Source of the DNA: Membranipora membranacea
Lineage: Eukaryota; Bryozoa; Gymnolaemata; Cheilostomatida; Membraniporidae
Reading direction: 5' to 3'
DNA length: 64,000 nucleotides
Assembly (NCBI GenBank): GCA_914767715.1
Contig: OU612065.1
Span: 2,418,001 to 2,482,000, forward strand
A program made the translations under genes and the position numbers. The first letter of the stretch is position 1; each line of letters begins with the position of its first letter. The notes under the pieces are model-generated. The model had not been told where the DNA came from. It ran no database searches and saw only the letters and a list, made by a program, of their open reading frames with translations. Shown here in pieces: positions 38,411-50,900 of the stretch.

Positions 38411-40799
38411 GTTTAACAGGAGCAGATCAGAGTACTAGTAGGTTGGGTGATCAGCTTATACGAAATAACAAGGACTCCAAGTCCAGACCTTCCTCACTAT
38501 GATTGGAGACGAATACAGAATACAGTTACACCACCTACTTCTGTTACGGACTAGTACATCCTTTGTCCTGTAATGTGATGAACATAAAGTGTGACTGTAG
38601 ATTGGGTATTTCTAAATAGACAGCTCAAACTGATTCACTCGATTGAGCCGTATTGCTTAGGTCTTATGTCAGTCCTGTGATTGTGTGACCGATGGATAGC
38701 AAAATGGAAAAACTATGACAAGGAGCAGACAAGGAGTAGGCCTGCAACTTATGAGTTGACCTAACGAATATCGCCAACGTGGAGGCCAGTTATTATCTTG
38801 ACAATCCCACTATGGTGGGGGCAAACAAAGTTGTTGAGTTGAGTTCTGAAATCGAATAATCATGTTATCATTATGATTAAAATTTTGAGGTCAGATTATT
38901 TGCGTGTCATGTAACAACCACATGCTCAAATAAAATTGGTGAAGTTGCCTTTGAGCTGCGTTGAGCCGTCAATGTTGAACATATATTACTACAATTGTAA
39001 GACCAAGTAGCCTACATTGGCACCAATGAACTCCCTCTTCATTGTTGGCACACCAAATGCAGATATCGTATTGTAAAAAACATATTATGGGTGGCAAAAG
39101 AGGGAGAGGCCTACAGGGAACAGTTGGCAACCGATCCACCAAACTTAAGTAGTAGGGACTGGATTATGTCACTGGCCCTGAAACAGTAATGAGGTCGTTG
39201 AGGCAGGGCTAATAATAGGGAGCCCACTGTGGTTGAATAGAATAAAGATACTAAAGGTCATCATTAGGTCCAGTCTTAATATGGCCATCAATAATAAACC
39301 GTGAACATAATAATATAAATATAAGGAACACCAGATGAGAATGCCTCTTCCTGTGGTCAATTCATCTGCCGCTATTGTAGTTCGCGTTGACTTGTAATGC
39401 CGCATGGGCCACAACTACTACTCTTCACTCACTACAGTGTGCGGAGCAATCAAGGAGTTGAGAGTTCACTATTACACCTACAGTGTAGCCTACAGACTAC
39501 TTACCTACATCTATTACTCTCTACTGGCTGGTACTTTCAAATTACACATGAAATCAAAGACAAATGTCATTATTATAATAATTATGTGGCTACTACTCTC
39601 ATTGTTGGGAAATAAGCAGGATGTCGATCTACACCATGCCCAGAATCAGAAAATATACCAGTACAATGTAAAGTTTTTTAATTCATATTTAACTAATACT
39701 AACGATCACATAAATTAAGAGGTCATTCCTATAAGAATATATATTTTTAATTTTATTGAAAACAACAACATTGATTGAAATGATAAATGGCTTATTTATA
39801 ATTCATTTGTAGAACAAACAATTGACACTTACCTTTTGGATACAATCAGATCCCAGAACTGAACCTTCACAATATCTACTAATCCCTCCACAGTCAGTTT
39901 CAACAAACTGGTATTGATGGCCTATCAAAATAACACTTATAAAAATATAAAGTCCAATATTCCTCCTAATTCAACTCAAGTTTTTCAGTTTAACATTAAC
40001 CTTGACCTCACACTTTCAGGCGTCATACATGATGTAAGGTGGAGACAACCTACAAAAAAATGTAATCATAAACCTTAATATGTGGGAACACAACTCCGCA
40101 TAGTAGAGGCTTTGCAGTTTCTTCTCGTCTAGCTCCCTCCCTGCTTCTACTTCTTGCAGCTCAATTTTTCATTTTATGACGATCTTTGCCATTTACCACT
40201 TAGCTCAAGTGAGTAGGCTATAGAACAAATTTGTGAAATTTCATGAGTCGGGTATCGAGGCGCCTTGATACACAGTTTTCTAATAACCTCCCTTACCCCC
40301 CCCCCCCCCCCCGCCTGCTTCCACAGAGAAAACAAATTTGTCTGAGTCAAAGATTACAGTGCTAATGTCGTATACTTGTGACGCAACTGGTAGAAGAAGT
40401 TTGTTCCCTCTAGGATGGGAATTGGGATATTTACAAAAGTTATTTATTGAGGTGCCATCCACAGGCTCCTCCTTATTTGACTTTTGCGATATCAATCCGC
40501 CATCAAACCAGAGGGCACCAAAATAAGCCAGATCGCTCTGATAGGATCATCCTCTATACTTGATCAAGTACATGTACTTCACGTTCCAGGGCTCGTCGTC
40601 TTCAGGTGCTTTAGATATCGCAAAGGTGTATCGCACATCATTGTCAACTGTCGTCACATGTCATATGTCTTATATGACCTTCTCGAGCGCAGGGTAATTA
40701 CACTGAAGGCGGATGGGTTCCTGATTGTCTCCTCCTCAATACCGTTAGAATTATCACTCCCACAACAAGCACTGCATGTATACTCCTGAGGGTGCCGGG

Positions 40800-40872
40800 A
40801 GCTGGAACAGCGGGATTCGAACCCATAACTCCTGCAGCACCAGTGAATAGCAGTGCCAGCTCACAGTCCCTA
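40800..40872 (-). repeat. tRNA-derived block 1
   Basis: On the minus strand the B-box-like GGGTTCGAATCCCGC is perfect for a T-arm, with an A-box-like GTGAGCTGGCACTG about 40 bases upstream. The acceptor and anticodon stems are not convincing, so it is most likely a SINE or tRNA relic. Confidence 0.5.
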
Positions 40873-41203
40873 TAAAGAAAGGCTTGATGGCGGATGTCTT
40901 TCCATGCTATCACATGTCATCCATATGCCAGTCAGAAGATGAGTACACAGGAGAGGTACACACCTTGAAAGCTCTCCCACATGAAAAAACTCATTATGAC
41001 AAAAGAACCGTACCCAGCATACAGATCAATTCCAGCACTTCAGAAGTATTATTTCCATGTGTAAGTTGCTTAAAAATATTCAGGTTGGTAAAATAAGCTA
41101 CCTCAGGAAGCAAGGGCTGCAAGAGATTGGCTTTAATGATTGCTTCAAACTGCTCTCACAGGTCAGAGCATGCCCGGAGGCCCTACAAACTATAGTGGGC
41201 AAT

Positions 41204-41273
41204 TGAGTGCAGTGGAATTTGAACCCAGGACCTTGAACACTTACGAGGCACTCTAACCAACCAAGTCATGTCC
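41204..41273 (-). repeat. tRNA-derived block 2
   Basis: On the minus strand, CTTGGTTGGTTAGAGTGCCT resembles a D-arm with A-box and GGGTTCAAATTCC a B-box, 45 bases apart. The T stem does not pair fully. Probably a SINE head. Confidence 0.55.
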
Positions 41274-41331
41274 TGTTTTTAAATCAACCAAAATGATTTG
41301 CTTCAGACCGATTATAGAGCAGCTTTATTGG

Positions 41332-41392
41332 TGGCAGAGCTGCTCAGTTGGCTCACTGACAACAGAGATTGCATAGGTTCATTCCACACCAT
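41332..41392 (+). repeat. tRNA-derived block 3
   Basis: On the plus strand, GCTGCTCAGTTGGCTCACTG is A-box-like and GGTTCATTCC B-box-like with normal spacing. It lies only 60 bases from block 2 on the opposite strand. Confidence 0.5.
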
Positions 41393-41989
41393 CATTGTGT
41401 TTTTTTAGGATTATGGTATAACACGAGTACAGTGTATTATTACACTGCCTTGCGGTTTATGAAAATTTGCTGTATAAGACCTTCATCTTGGTTGGTTTCA
41501 ACCACGGTTGTTATAGAAATATAATTTATTGCAATAATTGTGTATGGAGCAATGATAAATATAATAAGTTAAACGTTGAACTTTTCAGTAACATGAGATA
41601 TTTGAAGACTTTTATACAACACAATTCATCAAGATATTAGAAAACAGTAAAGGCTGGATAATTTTAATTATCGGCAGAGCTATTTACAAAAAAATAGTAA
41701 CAGTTTTGATTGTCAGGGGGTATGCTTCTATGTATGTAGAACATCACGAACTGATCCTCGTCGAACAAAATTAGGGAGTAGGTTAAGCAACACCGAGTTG
41801 TATGACATAGAAGCTGATTTGAAGTTGTCATCTCTGGTGATTTGGACCATGTTAAGACAACTCAATGAAACCCAATGAATATACCATCTACATACTAAAC
41901 GGTTAAAACGAAAGAGTGTTGTAGATAGCTATGGGCTCTCACAATGCTAGCAAAAAGAAAAAAGGAGAAATATAAAAAGATAAGTAGAT

Positions 41990-44900
41990 CTACACTGTCA
42001 ACTTAGCACTGCTGTTGACAGCCTTGACATACTGTCCAATAAGATGAGCGATATCGGCTCCTTGTGATGTCTCTACTCGAATGACTTTCTGCACCATATT
42101 GTTACCTACTTTTACATCTAAGAACCGATCATCGGACAGCTTGTGATCACCAGATATTTTGCGTGACGAGATGATCTCTGTGAAAGGGTAGGACAGGATA
42201 ACTCTCTGTAAAAAGGTAGACAATTGAAATGGTTGAAGTGTTGACAAAGGTTGACGATTTGAGAGAGAAGGAATTCACTGATTTGAGATATTCATTCCTT
42301 GTATTGATTGTCCCATTAGTGTCAGAGAAGGGAACAGTTTAAGTGTCATTTTGCAAGCCAACTTCACAAAGATTTTTGGTTTAAAGCCAAAATTATGCTG
42401 TAAATTGTTGCATTACCATGGCAAAAGGAAACTGATATCACCACTTACATGTGTTTTGTGATGTAAAAAGTGCACTCCAGCTCGGTTAACTGCTAATAGA
42501 CATTCCCCTGTGATTTTGGGTTCTGTGAGGCACTGCAAGTGATCAAATAAAATGCAAATCATACACAACAGCTAAAATAAAGTAACAAATTGATTTCCCA
42601 CAATATATCCAGATCTGCATATGATATTTTTTCCTTGTCATAGCTATTATTTGAATATTACCAATTTTTATTGCTGGCTTAAGTTTTAAATTGACAAGTT
42701 GGAATTAATGAATACCAACAAAGCTACAGATCTTTGGTAATGATTCAGCAACAGTAACCACAGAATATATTGTTTTCATTGTGGCTTTAGTACCCATGGT
42801 GCATAAACAAAGTGATTCCCTGATCTATCAATCAATGCAAGCACCACAAATCTCCACTCTCAGGGAGACAAGGTTCTAAGCCAGGTCACAGGTCCAATTG
42901 GATGGTAGGAAAATAAGAGGATTGGTGTAACTAATCTTGGCTTCATTCCAACTTTAGGGAGAGATAATGGCCTGTAACTAAGGGATGTGAGTGCCTGCCT
43001 ACCTGAATAATGAAGAATGAGGCACCGAACAGTGGCCACTTTTTGAGCAGGTGGAGTGCCTCCAGCTTACAATCTGTAGTGTTATAGTTAATGAGACGCT
43101 GCTCAAGTCTGTCTTGTACACCAGTCAGGAACTGCTGGTGTCTCAGAAGGCCGAGTGATAGAATAGGGCCAGGTAAATAATTATCGATCTCCTTCCTGTC
43201 AAAATTTATAAGTTTAAAACATTATTTAAACAACAAACAATATAAGTCATTGCTATTTTGATCTACAGAGTGATTCATCTTTTTATACAAATAACAAAAC
43301 AATGTAATTAAACTAAGAATAATTAACACCAGGTGTGTAGGTTGCCAACTGCATATCTGGAACAATCAAAAATGATCAAAGCTACTGTAAGGATGCATCA
43401 AGTCATTCTCATCAAGTATGAATAATTAAAAAAATAATAATTTAGCATATTGACCTATTGGTGATACTTTTTGTATTGTTGAAGATGAGGTCATCGATGT
43501 GATTCTAAACAGCGATGAGGAGGAAGGGTGTAATAAGTGGGGGAGGAATAGGAGAGCTAGCAGTGAGAATATTAGGTCTGACTCAAGAGTGGAGCCGTGG
43601 GAAATCGGACTAGTACATCTAACCATCCTGGAGAAATAATGCTAATCAAGCAGTACTTATTCTAGAGGTTGGATAGTATCATGAGATTTTGGCAACCGGT
43701 AGGGAGGATGTTCAAAGGAAGACTATAATTGTTTTTTGACTTTACTACTTACAATGCCCTGGGCTGTGAGTCATGGCCTGACGCCCGGTATAATAGTGCT
43801 GCTATGGTGATGATATCATCCTGTAAATAAACAAAATAGGATAGAGTGAAAAAAATCACTACGCCATTATTCTGAGACAATGATATCATGATAGGATCCA
43901 TGATATCCAAGACTCCATCGAGTTCGTGTTTAAACAAAAGTTGGAAGAAATTTTTTCCTGCCTTGTGAAGAAGAAAAAAGGGATAAAACTTTGTTGAGTA
44001 CGCAACACGATTGACAGTGATAAGCGTAAAGGCTAGACAGGAAAAAAAATGTAGTATGTGATATCAAAGGGATGTACCTACCAATTGTTTGGCAGGTATT
44101 CTGTTTTTGTGATCCAGTGAGAGTAAATAGCCATCGATATAATCAGGAATACACTGACTGAACATCATATCCAGGTAGTCATATGTGGCTGACTCCAGTC
44201 TCAGAGGGAAATACCAGCTGGTCCTCTCAAACATCAATGTACATTCCTTACGCTGTAACCTCATCTCTGTTATCACATCCATCACGTACTCCTCTCTCTT
44301 CAGTCGGGCATACTCGTTATCTGTAACAACAATAACATGGACTGTCACCTACTGTCACCTACTGTCACCTACTGTCACCTACTGTCACCTACTGTCACCT
44401 ACTGTCACCTACTGTCACCTACTGTCACCTACTGTCACCTACTGTCACCTACTGTCACCTACTGTCATAAACTGTCACTAACTGACATTCTGAGATTTCG
44501 CCAACTTCAATTGAGGCCAGCCAAGATCACTAATGGCGGTAGCTTTTAAATGTTCCACATAGTGTACCAAATATAGACCCCAAAAATTGATACGGATGGT
44601 TCGAAGAAACCATTAAACCTAATTTTAGGCAATTGGTTTCATTATAGTGAATACTATAAAAAGTTTCTGGAGTAGAATAACTATGTAGGTGTTTTTGAAC
44701 CCAATTAATTATCACAAGGGGATGATGATTAACAGATATGACATACCTGATTCTACCATAGCGAATACAGTGTATTCATCCTGTTCCATCTGGCTCACTA
44801 CTCCCAGCTTGGCACATACCTCATCGATAATATCCTGAACAACCTGAACAACAATAAAACAATGATCAAAATAGGCTCTCATCCAGGATTTAGTAAATAT

Positions 44901-47900
44901 CAATCTAGCTTTTTTGAAAGCGAGGCAGCTATTTTGAGGTTAAATTCTAAAGCCTAGCAACAAATTGATTGAAGGGATTAGCTCGGGCAGGGCAGCCATC
45001 AGAGAGTGATGGATTCTTATAAACGCTTAAGATCAGTTTTGTAAGATTGAGCCCCTATAGAGCCTGCCTTTCTGAGTAAGACAAAACACTAATAATTGAT
45101 GAGGTCAAAACGATAGCTGCTGATAAAGGTATAAAGTAGCATACACAGAAATGTTATTGTCTGTTGTAGAAATGATGTCAACCACCCAAAATCCCTAATT
45201 GTCATGTTGCCATGTAAATATTCAAATATCTCGTCTTGAGAGTCGATTTCAAAGGATGATACTACGTCTCATTATATCCCAAGGGCATAAATGTCTAACA
45301 ACCACCATATCATTTATACTGTTTTCTGCCTCGCTTTGATCATTGCAATCAAGGAGAAGTCAATGTAATGAAGGTTGTAGTCATAAGAAGCCAATGGTGA
45401 TATATGGTCAATATGTACTTCCAAGCAATTGGACAGCTGTAGCCTAACCACAGGAGATCATGACAAAATTCCGGCTAAAAGACATGACTTGTGCTTCCTT
45501 CTGCCCACAATGGAGATTAGCCTGTTTCAGGTATTGGGGTGACAGAGAGTGTGGTAGATTAGTGAGAGTACATCGAGAGTAGAATATGAGGTGTGGATAA
45601 TTCTCTGAGGGCAGACAGATAAAAGTTTACTCAGTGAGGACAGTTGATCCATAATAATCTCAGACCGGGAGGATTATCAGCTATTGATTAGGTTGTAGAT
45701 GTTATCACTTGATCTACTCAATCTACTCAATCTCTAAAATTTACTGTACTGATAAAGCTTTAATGATAATGTTACTCACTGTACTGGGAGAGATGTTGAG
45801 CACAAATGGTACTCCACCGGGAAGCAATATCATCTGTCTTTTGTTCAGCTTGCCATCCTGAAAAATTAGCAAATTGAACATGGTAATTAGTTCAGGCAAT
45901 CGATCATTAATTATTCTTATTCAGTTCAACCTCCTTTGCAAGAGACCAGTTTATGGCAGGGTGACGCACAGGTAACCTGGGTTGTTGACATCTACACTGC
46001 AGTACCACACTAAAAAAGTGAACTCGCTTAACTGGTCACTGGCCCCATAAGGAAGAAATGGGATCATAGGACACATGAGCCTCTCTGAAATCTTACCGTA
46101 ATGGCTGCGACCTCCTCCGAGCTTGGTACGTTTTTCCTGCCTCCATACTTGATGGTTTTCCTGAGCTGCTGTAGACAGTTATGAGCTGCTGTATGGTATG
46201 GCCTTGAAGGATCAGAAGCGTTCTGCTGCAGGTAGTTGATAAGGAAAGGCTTGAGAATATCTGAAGGGCTGAACCAGCAAGCGACCAGCGTGAACAGTCT
46301 CCATCCACGCAGACAGCTCTGGCTGTAAAACATGAAAATATTAATTCATATAAATCGAAGGGTTATCGTCTTGATCTCATTCGGCCACATGATTTCAATA
46401 AATCATCTGTGGCAGCCCACTTAGAGAAAAACTCCCATAGAGTACAATCAATCTAAGTTATGTTATGTTGAATCAGGCATGACAAGTGTTCGCTACTGGT
46501 GCTCTGCTAAAACCTAAGCTAAACAATGGTATCTACTGTTGCGAGCTCCGTTACCTCTGTGGACTTTTGTTGTTGGTAGTTTGCCTCGACAGCTGGCAGT
46601 ATATTTCATCTCTCAACTCCGGACAGTTGTGACAAGCCTTAAATAAAGGATAACAAAATTTGATGAATTATCATAGAGTTCATTGCTATCTCAATTGTTC
46701 AATAACTAAACTGACTAATCATTTCAATTAAAACTAATTTTTTAGCATTTTGTCAGGTGACAGATTGATTTTTTAAATGATGACTACCATTTTAGTCATG
46801 GAAACACCTGGTGTGTATGAAATCGACTGGATGTATGAAGATGTCATGAGGTAAAATGTCGGCAGAGGCTACCAAGGTGACAATTATTGAACAAGAGGAC
46901 AAAATGCTAGACAAATACCCAGGTAACAGTTCCGTAGCGAGGTCGAGACATCAATGAGTCATATTCTGCTGATTGATCAACTCACACCATGAAAAGTGAG
47001 CAGTAATTAATCAACAGATTGAGTTTAATTTATGAGCAGTCAGATCAGTATAATTGAACTATATCAGTTCATCATTTTCTGGAACATCGATTACACCGAT
47101 TATACATAGAAGTCAACTTTAGATGATCAGCCCAGTTGAACGGAGACGTGAAACTGGAAATATAATTTGGCCAGTCCTTCCATATCAGATCTGGGTAATA
47201 ATAGAATTAATACCGGCATACATCTGACTGATCCATTCAGGCAAATAACTGTCAATCACTTGATCCTAAGCTCATCCCTTCAGCCAGGCAGAGGTGGTTA
47301 TTAATGACAAAGCCTAACTCCTAACTCCTAACCCCAAACCCCTTTATCTCACAAATCTAAGAGTACATTTACAAGAATCGTTTTCGGTGATACACGTTTG
47401 TGGCTGCCTCACCTTAAGAATGGTAAAGGCACAGTCGATATCTGTTTGTCCTTGATCGAGAAGTTGGTCTCCCATGAATTGTTGTACAGAGAAGAAACAT
47501 TCTACAGCTGTCTGATTCATCTGTTCAGTGGGCAGTTTGAGCAATGATACAGGAATTGCAGTCTAGGAAAAACAAACAAGAGTTATTCATCAGCTTTAAA
47601 AGCCATTTAGTATTTCAAGACACATAACAGTGGTGCTTAGATTACCCATTAGATGTTGCGCAACAGCTATCAAATTTGTAGGGTAATATGAAGGAGAAGA
47701 ACTGTTGAGAAGTGCTAGTTCTGTTTTCCTCACCTTGGTCCATTTTATCATGTCTGCTTGTTCCTTCCATGACCAGCTCTCCTGTCTCTGCAATTTGTCT
47801 ACAATAAGCCAGAAACCAATCCTATCACTGTATAATCAAAGTTGACATCTTTGATGAGATGCCCAATGTTCTGTGACACTGAAGAGTGATTGATGGGCTT

Positions 47901-50900
47901 CTCTGCCTCCACAGCAAAAGGAAGATTGTGTCTCAGCTAATAATGTCTGGAATTTTTTTGCAAAGAGTGAACAGTAGTACCGATGAATGAAATTATCACA
48001 ATATAAATGGCACAACAGCTAATGACCTTCTTACCATTATAGCTGGCTGCCCTTAGCTTTCGACTTTGGTCCAATATTAAGGAACCAAAAGTTGGCGCTA
48101 TAATGTAATCACAACAGTTAGGTTCTCAAGTTTGAAAAAGAAAAACAAGTCACTGATACAGTGAATCACATCACTAAGCTTCTACCTCTCCATTATCATC
48201 ATCTGCTACCTAATTGAAAAGTCGGCCAAACTGGTCGAAACGTTAAATTTTAGAGTGCTGCTAGAAATAATCAGTTCATAGATCAGAAACACAGCAGTAA
48301 CACACCACTCATTGATGATTAGTGCCGATTAGTGCAGCACTGCATCATGGAGGATAATTACAGAGTTGGACCTGGTTTGATTGATCTCAAGTTTGATAAC
48401 CCATAAAGCCTGTTCCATAATCAGTTTTCAAACGATTTGGAGGACATTTTGTAAATTTATTCATATGACCAGTGAGCCACCACATAAAAACTAGAAGAGG
48501 ACTTAAAGATGAGGCCAATCCTGGTAAATTCAGATCCTTGAAGTCAATGTCCTTGGCAACGTTCCAGTTTTATTGGGATGTTATTTACTGTGATATCTGG
48601 CTTTATCATAAAACGTTTGTGATTCAGAGTGCCATATTCTATTCAGTAGGATATCTTACCATCTTTTGTCTTTGTAAAAGACTTTCGACGCTTTATACCG
48701 CTGAGCTTGAGATTCTCTATCAGCTTTATATTACTGTTGATGCCCATTTCATTTGGTCTGGTGCTGTACCTGTAAGTATTCATATTATCACATGATTGAA
48801 GATCTGCAGCCAGCAAAAGACCATCATCCGCAAATCATGACCACACACTCCCATTATTTTCTTTAACTACCAATTTAAATCATAACATGAAAAACAACCT
48901 GTGATTATCGAGGAGCAGGTTTGCGGAGTTCATTAAGCTCAGGTAGGAGGTTCTCGAGACCAGTTACAACATCTCTTTTTTTTGGTGAAAAGCATGATTC
49001 ACTCAAAACAGCGTAACATTATCATGAGGACCAAAACATTGAGTGTTCTGCTTCATCAAATCTTGGCTTCAAACTTCCATTTATCTTTTCGATTGAAAGT
49101 CACAATCATCACCCAGCGATTGTCAACCTTCACACTGCCAAAAGTTAATGATATGCAGCTCCCAAATCTAACCACGTAAGATTTGTAGCCATCGATACAA
49201 CTGTCCGTGATATTTTTTGCCTTTTTAACACCAACCTGTCAAGGTTTTCCCTGAAATACATCATGGAGAACTCAAGCATAGAAAATTTGCCTGGTGACTG
49301 CGATCCGCTAGGTTCTCCTTCACTCTGCAAAGAAGGAAACAAATGTTGCTAACATCAACTTCTATAAATATTTCTGAAACCTCATTTCAAAACATGAATT
49401 GTTGAGTCAGAGGAAAAAATATCAAAGTAATTAATCAAAAGCCTCAAAATAATTCCCCTTGCTTGGTTTGATTTATTCAACCTTTCATTTTTTACATTTA
49501 CAATGTTTAAAATAAATGTCACCTTTTTAACTGCACTTTCATGTAACACTCTATCACCACAACAATACAACTGCCAATTATGGAATAAATAATGAAGGGT
49601 TGGTGTATGATTGAAAGACCCTGCACTACAGTTTTGACATTAAAACCAGGTGGCTATATGACACCAGCTGACAATCAAGTACCATTATATTAAACCATCA
49701 CTCTATCTACAGGTTACATCAAACGCAGCATCTCAAGCACAGCCTATTTCCTTTATTTACTCTCATATTATTAACTCTACCCAGTGTTTAGTTTGCCTTG
49801 GTCTATAAAAGGACTGATTTTCTGAATGATCTATAGCCGGGGTTCTCAAGCAGGTCCGCTGAAACCAGCAATTACAACAATGACACTTGATCACTGAAAA
49901 AACTAGGTTAAGGAGTACAGGCACAGAGATAGAAATCCTTAGCTAGAAATAGTCTGCGAGCATCGGTCTTTTGGGTGAGGTAATAGTTCTACATAATGCA
50001 AAAAGCCACAGATACGACTGATACTTGAACATTGTAGCATTTATAGACCTGACTTACCACACCACTACCGTGTCTGGATCTAGTGTCCTGGAAACTGCCA
50101 GCTCTCTTAATCTCCTTCTTAGACAAAGGCTTAATAGTTCCCTCTGATACTGAGCCCATACGCCCATTGAAAGACCCATACAACCAACCTACCAAAATAT
50201 AATAATAGAGTAATGATTTTGCAAATCGGCTCTGCAGACAAATGTATGATTTTGAACGAGATTAAGATGTAGAAAGAGATAGGAAAGTGATAATATTTGT
50301 GTTTCAGGATGAAACAGACCAAAGAGTCAAAGAGCAAATGGAATCCTAGATAAGAATTGGAGCAGTCACAGAAGATTTTTAATCCTTACTATCGTTGATC
50401 GACTGTGTGCTTTTACGCATACTCTTTCGCATTATTGTGTCCCCTTGATTGAACTTCATTTCGCTGATATATCCGTAGTTATCCAGTGTTACAGTTAGTT
50501 AATACAGCTGCTCAGCCTCACACAGCTCCGAGCACACCACACAAGTAAGACAAACACGTCTGCCTGATAATCCTCGCAAACTCAAACTAATCACAACACA
50601 ATACTCGCCTCACCATTCTACTACAGCGTCAAGAGGCAGTGAAGCATAAACGGACACTCTCTGAATAACCATATAATACGATAGATGATTTATGATGAGA
50701 TGAAACGACAGAGGAGGTGAAGACTGGTTACTCAACCGTACTACCTGTTCTATATTCAATGAATTAACAGATTATCACACTCCTGGCTGAACAGAAAAGG
50801 ATGTAACAACAAGGACCATTAGCTGTGAAACAAATACAAATAATATGGTGTACAAATTCATATATATGTGTGTGTTTAGGTGTATAATGATCTGAAGAGA

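Larger units (their letters stand above)
38411..41989. other. NDE1 5' flank and myosin 3' flank
   Basis: No coding exon was supported. It contains a run of 17 C at 40296-40312 and three tRNA-like blocks between 40800 and 41392. Open frames at 39397-39718 and 40338-41096 show no domain and no splice-site context. Confidence 0.55.

Noticed and set aside
40296-40312. C-run as the target of a second foldback element
   Set aside because: Neither flank carries the TGTTGAACCC end seen at 5825.
44185-44549. Open frames with repeating YCHLLSPTVT-type peptide
   Set aside because: They are translations of the 10-bp minisatellite.
47313-47342. Interstitial telomeric repeat (CCTAACT repeats)
   Set aside because: Only three imperfect units. 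A simple degenerate repeat in an intron explains it.
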